The position numbers and the translations under genes were made by a program. DNA of 64,000 nt from an uncultured Bacteroidota bacterium (GTDB lineage Bacteria > Bacteroidota > Bacteroidia > Bacteroidales > UBA12481): assembly GCA_903851365.1 (NCBI GenBank), contig CAINOB010000123.1:1-64000 (forward strand), in the 5' to 3' direction. This document shows positions 62,362 through 64,000 of the stretch, piece by piece (position 1 is the first letter of the stretch; every line of letters starts with the position of its first letter). The notes under the pieces were generated by a model. That model worked only from the letters and a program-made list of their open reading frames with translations, was not told the DNA's origin and did no database searches.

Positions 62362-62790
62362 TTAATCGTGTGTTCCGGTTCTGCCGATCTGGAATATGGT
62401 TCCCTGAAGTTCATCGGCATAGGCCGGTCGGCTTTCGATCAGGTCCCCATCCTCATTGTAGTAGCCCACCTCACGGGTTTTGGAATCAATGAACTTGTAA
62501 CACTTTTCAGTGACCAGTTCAGCCTTGTTTTTCAGGCCTTTTAACAATCTTTGTTTCCCTTCCCGAAGTGGTTTTAATGAATCATTAAATTCTTTTACCG
62601 TTTCTCTCTTCTCTACCTCAACATCGTTGATCTTGATCGCGGTGTCGGAGAGTTTGTCCTTCATCTCGGAAAGTTCTTCCGGGCTGAATCGTTTCATGTA
62701 ATCTTTCTGTTCAACCTTGTCACAGTTGTCAGCGAGGAAGGCTACTCTGTTGGCCCCTGCTGAAATGTCCTTAGCTAGTTCTCTTTGCAT
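62362..62790 (-). CDS. Hypothetical coiled-coil protein
   Basis: This 142-residue protein is helical (RFSPEELSEMKDKLSDTAIK, VEKRETVKEFNDSLKPLREG) with a short beta end (EVGYYNEDGDLIESRP). It lies downstream of the ERF gene and a stem-loop. Function is unknown. Confidence 0.65.
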   Translation of the reverse strand: MQRELAKDISAGANRVAFLADNCDKVEQKDYMKRFSPEELSEMKDKLSDTAIKINDVEVEKRETVKEFNDSLKPLREGKQRLLKGLKNKAELVTEKCYKFIDSKTREVGYYNEDGDLIESRPAYADELQGTIFQIGRTGTHD

Positions 62791-62816
62791 AATGTTTTAT
62801 TTTTTGAAAAATTAGT

Positions 62817-62858
62817 TTCGAAGAAAGGGGGCCAGCTCCCTACCCACGACCAGCCCCC
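62817..62858 (-). terminator. Stem-loop after the ERF gene
   Basis: On the minus strand GGGGGC (62858-62853) pairs with GCCCCC (62832-62827), with weaker inner pairs, followed by TTTCTTC. It may act as a partial terminator or attenuator between the ERF gene and the downstream genes. Confidence 0.6.
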
Positions 62859-62868
62859 ATGAACACGC

Positions 62869-63555
62869 TTATGCGTTTACCAGTTCCCTCTCAGCCAGTT
62901 GACGTTTGGCGTAGTTTATCGATTGTTCCATGTGCTCCTTCTGTCCGGGGGTCACCGTGAAATTCTGCTCAAGAACCTCAACCAAGGCGAATTCCCCTTT
63001 CTCGATCCGGGCAATGGCCTGGTTTAGTTGTTTAGTTGTCAGGTCCGGTTTACCTTCGGTTTGTTCGGGGGTCGGAGAATTTTGAACCTGAGGGACTACA
63101 ATCACCTTCTTTCCCGGGGTCATTGCTGGAGTATCGAACTCATCTGGTTTATCTCCTACCGGAATGGTGAATATCCTTAGAAGAAGGTATTTATATGAGT
63201 AGGTTTGAGCCTTCCCTACCCCCTTATCAGATGAATCTTCTCCGGTACCCGAGGATACAGCATCGATATATTCTCCATCTTCGATGTTGAAGATTCTGTA
63301 CTTGGTATCCACGGTACTAAAACGGCTCATTTTGGGGACCCCATCCTTATTGGCTGACAGGGTATCCGTGTGTTGGTGTACCTGTTCGATAGGAATAATG
63401 ATCAGTCCGTTTGTGATCAGGCTGGCCCGGACGGTCCGAAATACCTTTTCATCCGATACGGCTTTGAATGCGTATGATCCGCTGCCTACCGTCGTGTCTT
63501 TCTTGAGGTAACTTACCTCTTCCATGACTTTGGAGATTTTTTGATAGATGTTCAT
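62869..63555 (-). CDS. ERF-family single-strand annealing recombinase
   Basis: This 228-residue protein matches the ERF family: MNIYQKISKVMEEVSYLKKD at the start, SYAFKAVSDEKVFRTVRASL, then YRIFNIEDGEYIDAVSSGTG, EDSSDKGVGKAQTYSYKYLL. The C-terminus is a Pro/Thr-rich linker and helical end. It anneals homologous ssDNA with SSB help. It overlaps the upstream gene by 4 bp. Confidence 0.9.
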   Translation of the reverse strand: MNIYQKISKVMEEVSYLKKDTTVGSGSYAFKAVSDEKVFRTVRASLITNGLIIIPIEQVHQHTDTLSANKDGVPKMSRFSTVDTKYRIFNIEDGEYIDAVSSGTGEDSSDKGVGKAQTYSYKYLLLRIFTIPVGDKPDEFDTPAMTPGKKVIVVPQVQNSPTPEQTEGKPDLTTKQLNQAIARIEKGEFALVEVLEQNFTVTPGQKEHMEQSINYAKRQLAERELVNA

Positions 63556-64000
63556 GACTTTAGTTCATTAAATTGATTGCGTGCGTGTTCAATAAGAGAG
63601 TTAATACCATCAATCAGGGTCCCGAGAATGATATCTGTTTCCTTACTTAAGGCTGATGGTCTCTCGTAGATTTCAAGTTCAATGGCCCCAACAAATACAT
63701 TGAATGACTCCTCGTCGAGGCTTTTGTCAATCACCAGGTCATTGGTGTTGGTTTCGGGGACCCCGGATAAATCCTCTTCTAGAACATGAGTACCCTGTTG
63801 AAGATTCGCGGCCTCGGTTGCCTTTTCGATGATTATATCAAACGTGGGAGTTGCAATGATCTCAGCCTTCTCCTGCTCAATGTTGGCATTGGCTTCATCA
63901 ATAATCCGCTGCGCTTCTTTAGCCTGAAATATCTCTTCGGATTTAAGGATGGCTATTTTAATATCATCGACACTCAAATCCGGTGGGCATTCCGGGGACT
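63552..64000 (-). CDS. Hypothetical protein, 5' end beyond the window
   Basis: The frame is open to the window edge (upstream codons read SPECPPDL before the TTG at 63977), so the true start lies outside. The visible part is helical and acidic (DDIKIAILKSEEIFQAKEAQ, RIIDEANANIEQEKAEIIAT) with a hydrophobic patch near the middle (FNVFVGAIELEIYE). It is coupled to the ERF gene. Function is unknown. Confidence 0.7.
   Translation of the reverse strand, partial: SPECPPDLSVDDIKIAILKSEEIFQAKEAQRIIDEANANIEQEKAEIIATPTFDIIIEKATEAANLQQGTHVLEEDLSGVPETNTNDLVIDKSLDEESFNVFVGAIELEIYERPSALSKETDIILGTLIDGINSLIEHARNQFNELKS

Noticed and set aside
7000..64000. CRISPR array or insertion sequence inside the phage
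   Set aside because: No regularly spaced repeats of CRISPR type and no transposase with terminal repeats were found on reading.

Overview
The window holds the edge of a Bacteroidota chromosome (positions 1 to about 6.9 kb) joined to most of a tailed prophage (about 7.0 kb to the right edge, incomplete). The host assignment rests on a SusC/RagA-type TonB-dependent receptor with a carboxypeptidase-regulatory-like N-terminus, a two-propeller GH43-like secreted enzyme, a Tat-signal Gfo/Idh/MocA oxidoreductase, an Lnb-type (DUF4105) lipoprotein N-acyltransferase, and a Bacteroidota-type promoter pattern (TTTG, 21 bp, TATATTTA) inside the phage. No integrase, tRNA-linked att site or right boundary is visible, so prophage status is inferred from the host genes on the left.

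The phage looks like a podovirus: P22-like portal, scaffold, SU10/DUF5309-like major capsid protein, a gp4-like adaptor, a gp10-like tail hub, ejection-type internal proteins and a 3139-residue large polyvalent protein; I see no sheath, tail tube or tape measure. Layout: 7.0-9.3 kb, small lysis/virion-like proteins on the minus strand. 9.3-12.7 kb, a diversity-generating retroelement (DGR): lipoprotein, small RT-adjacent gene, reverse transcriptase, template repeat and variable-protein gene. 12.7-22.8 kb, receptor-binding/tail, connector, capsid and scaffold genes on the minus strand. 23.0-34.4 kb, a plus-strand operon: terminase, an adenine-type DNA methyltransferase broken by an 11-G tract, a sugar/glycosyltransferase cassette, an HTH protein, a RyR-Tad2 fusion and a GH73 endolysin. 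34.4-47.8 kb, portal, giant protein and ejection proteins on the minus strand. 47.9-51.2 kb, HTH protein and tail hub on the plus strand. 51.2-51.7 kb, an AT-rich convergent region full of dyads. 51.7-64 kb, the minus-strand early/replication operon (metallophosphoesterase, cytosine methyltransferase, HNH, HD hydrolase, ASCH, LRR-like protein, SSB, DnaC-like loader, DUF1376 protein, DnaA domain IV protein, tRNA-CAT, ERF recombinase).

How the parts fit: the early operon replicates and recombines phage DNA; two methyltransferases modify it, one probably phase-variable; the DGR diversifies the C-terminal lectin-like end of a tail protein; the sugar cassette may decorate host surface or virion; the RyR-Tad2 fusion is a candidate inhibitor of nucleotide-signalling immunity. 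The strongest observations are the DGR (20 of 31 template adenines changed, 1 of 81 other positions changed), the RyR-Tad2 fusion, the poly-G switch in the methyltransferase, the circularly permuted FISUMP domain next to the DGR, and the glycosylation cassette.
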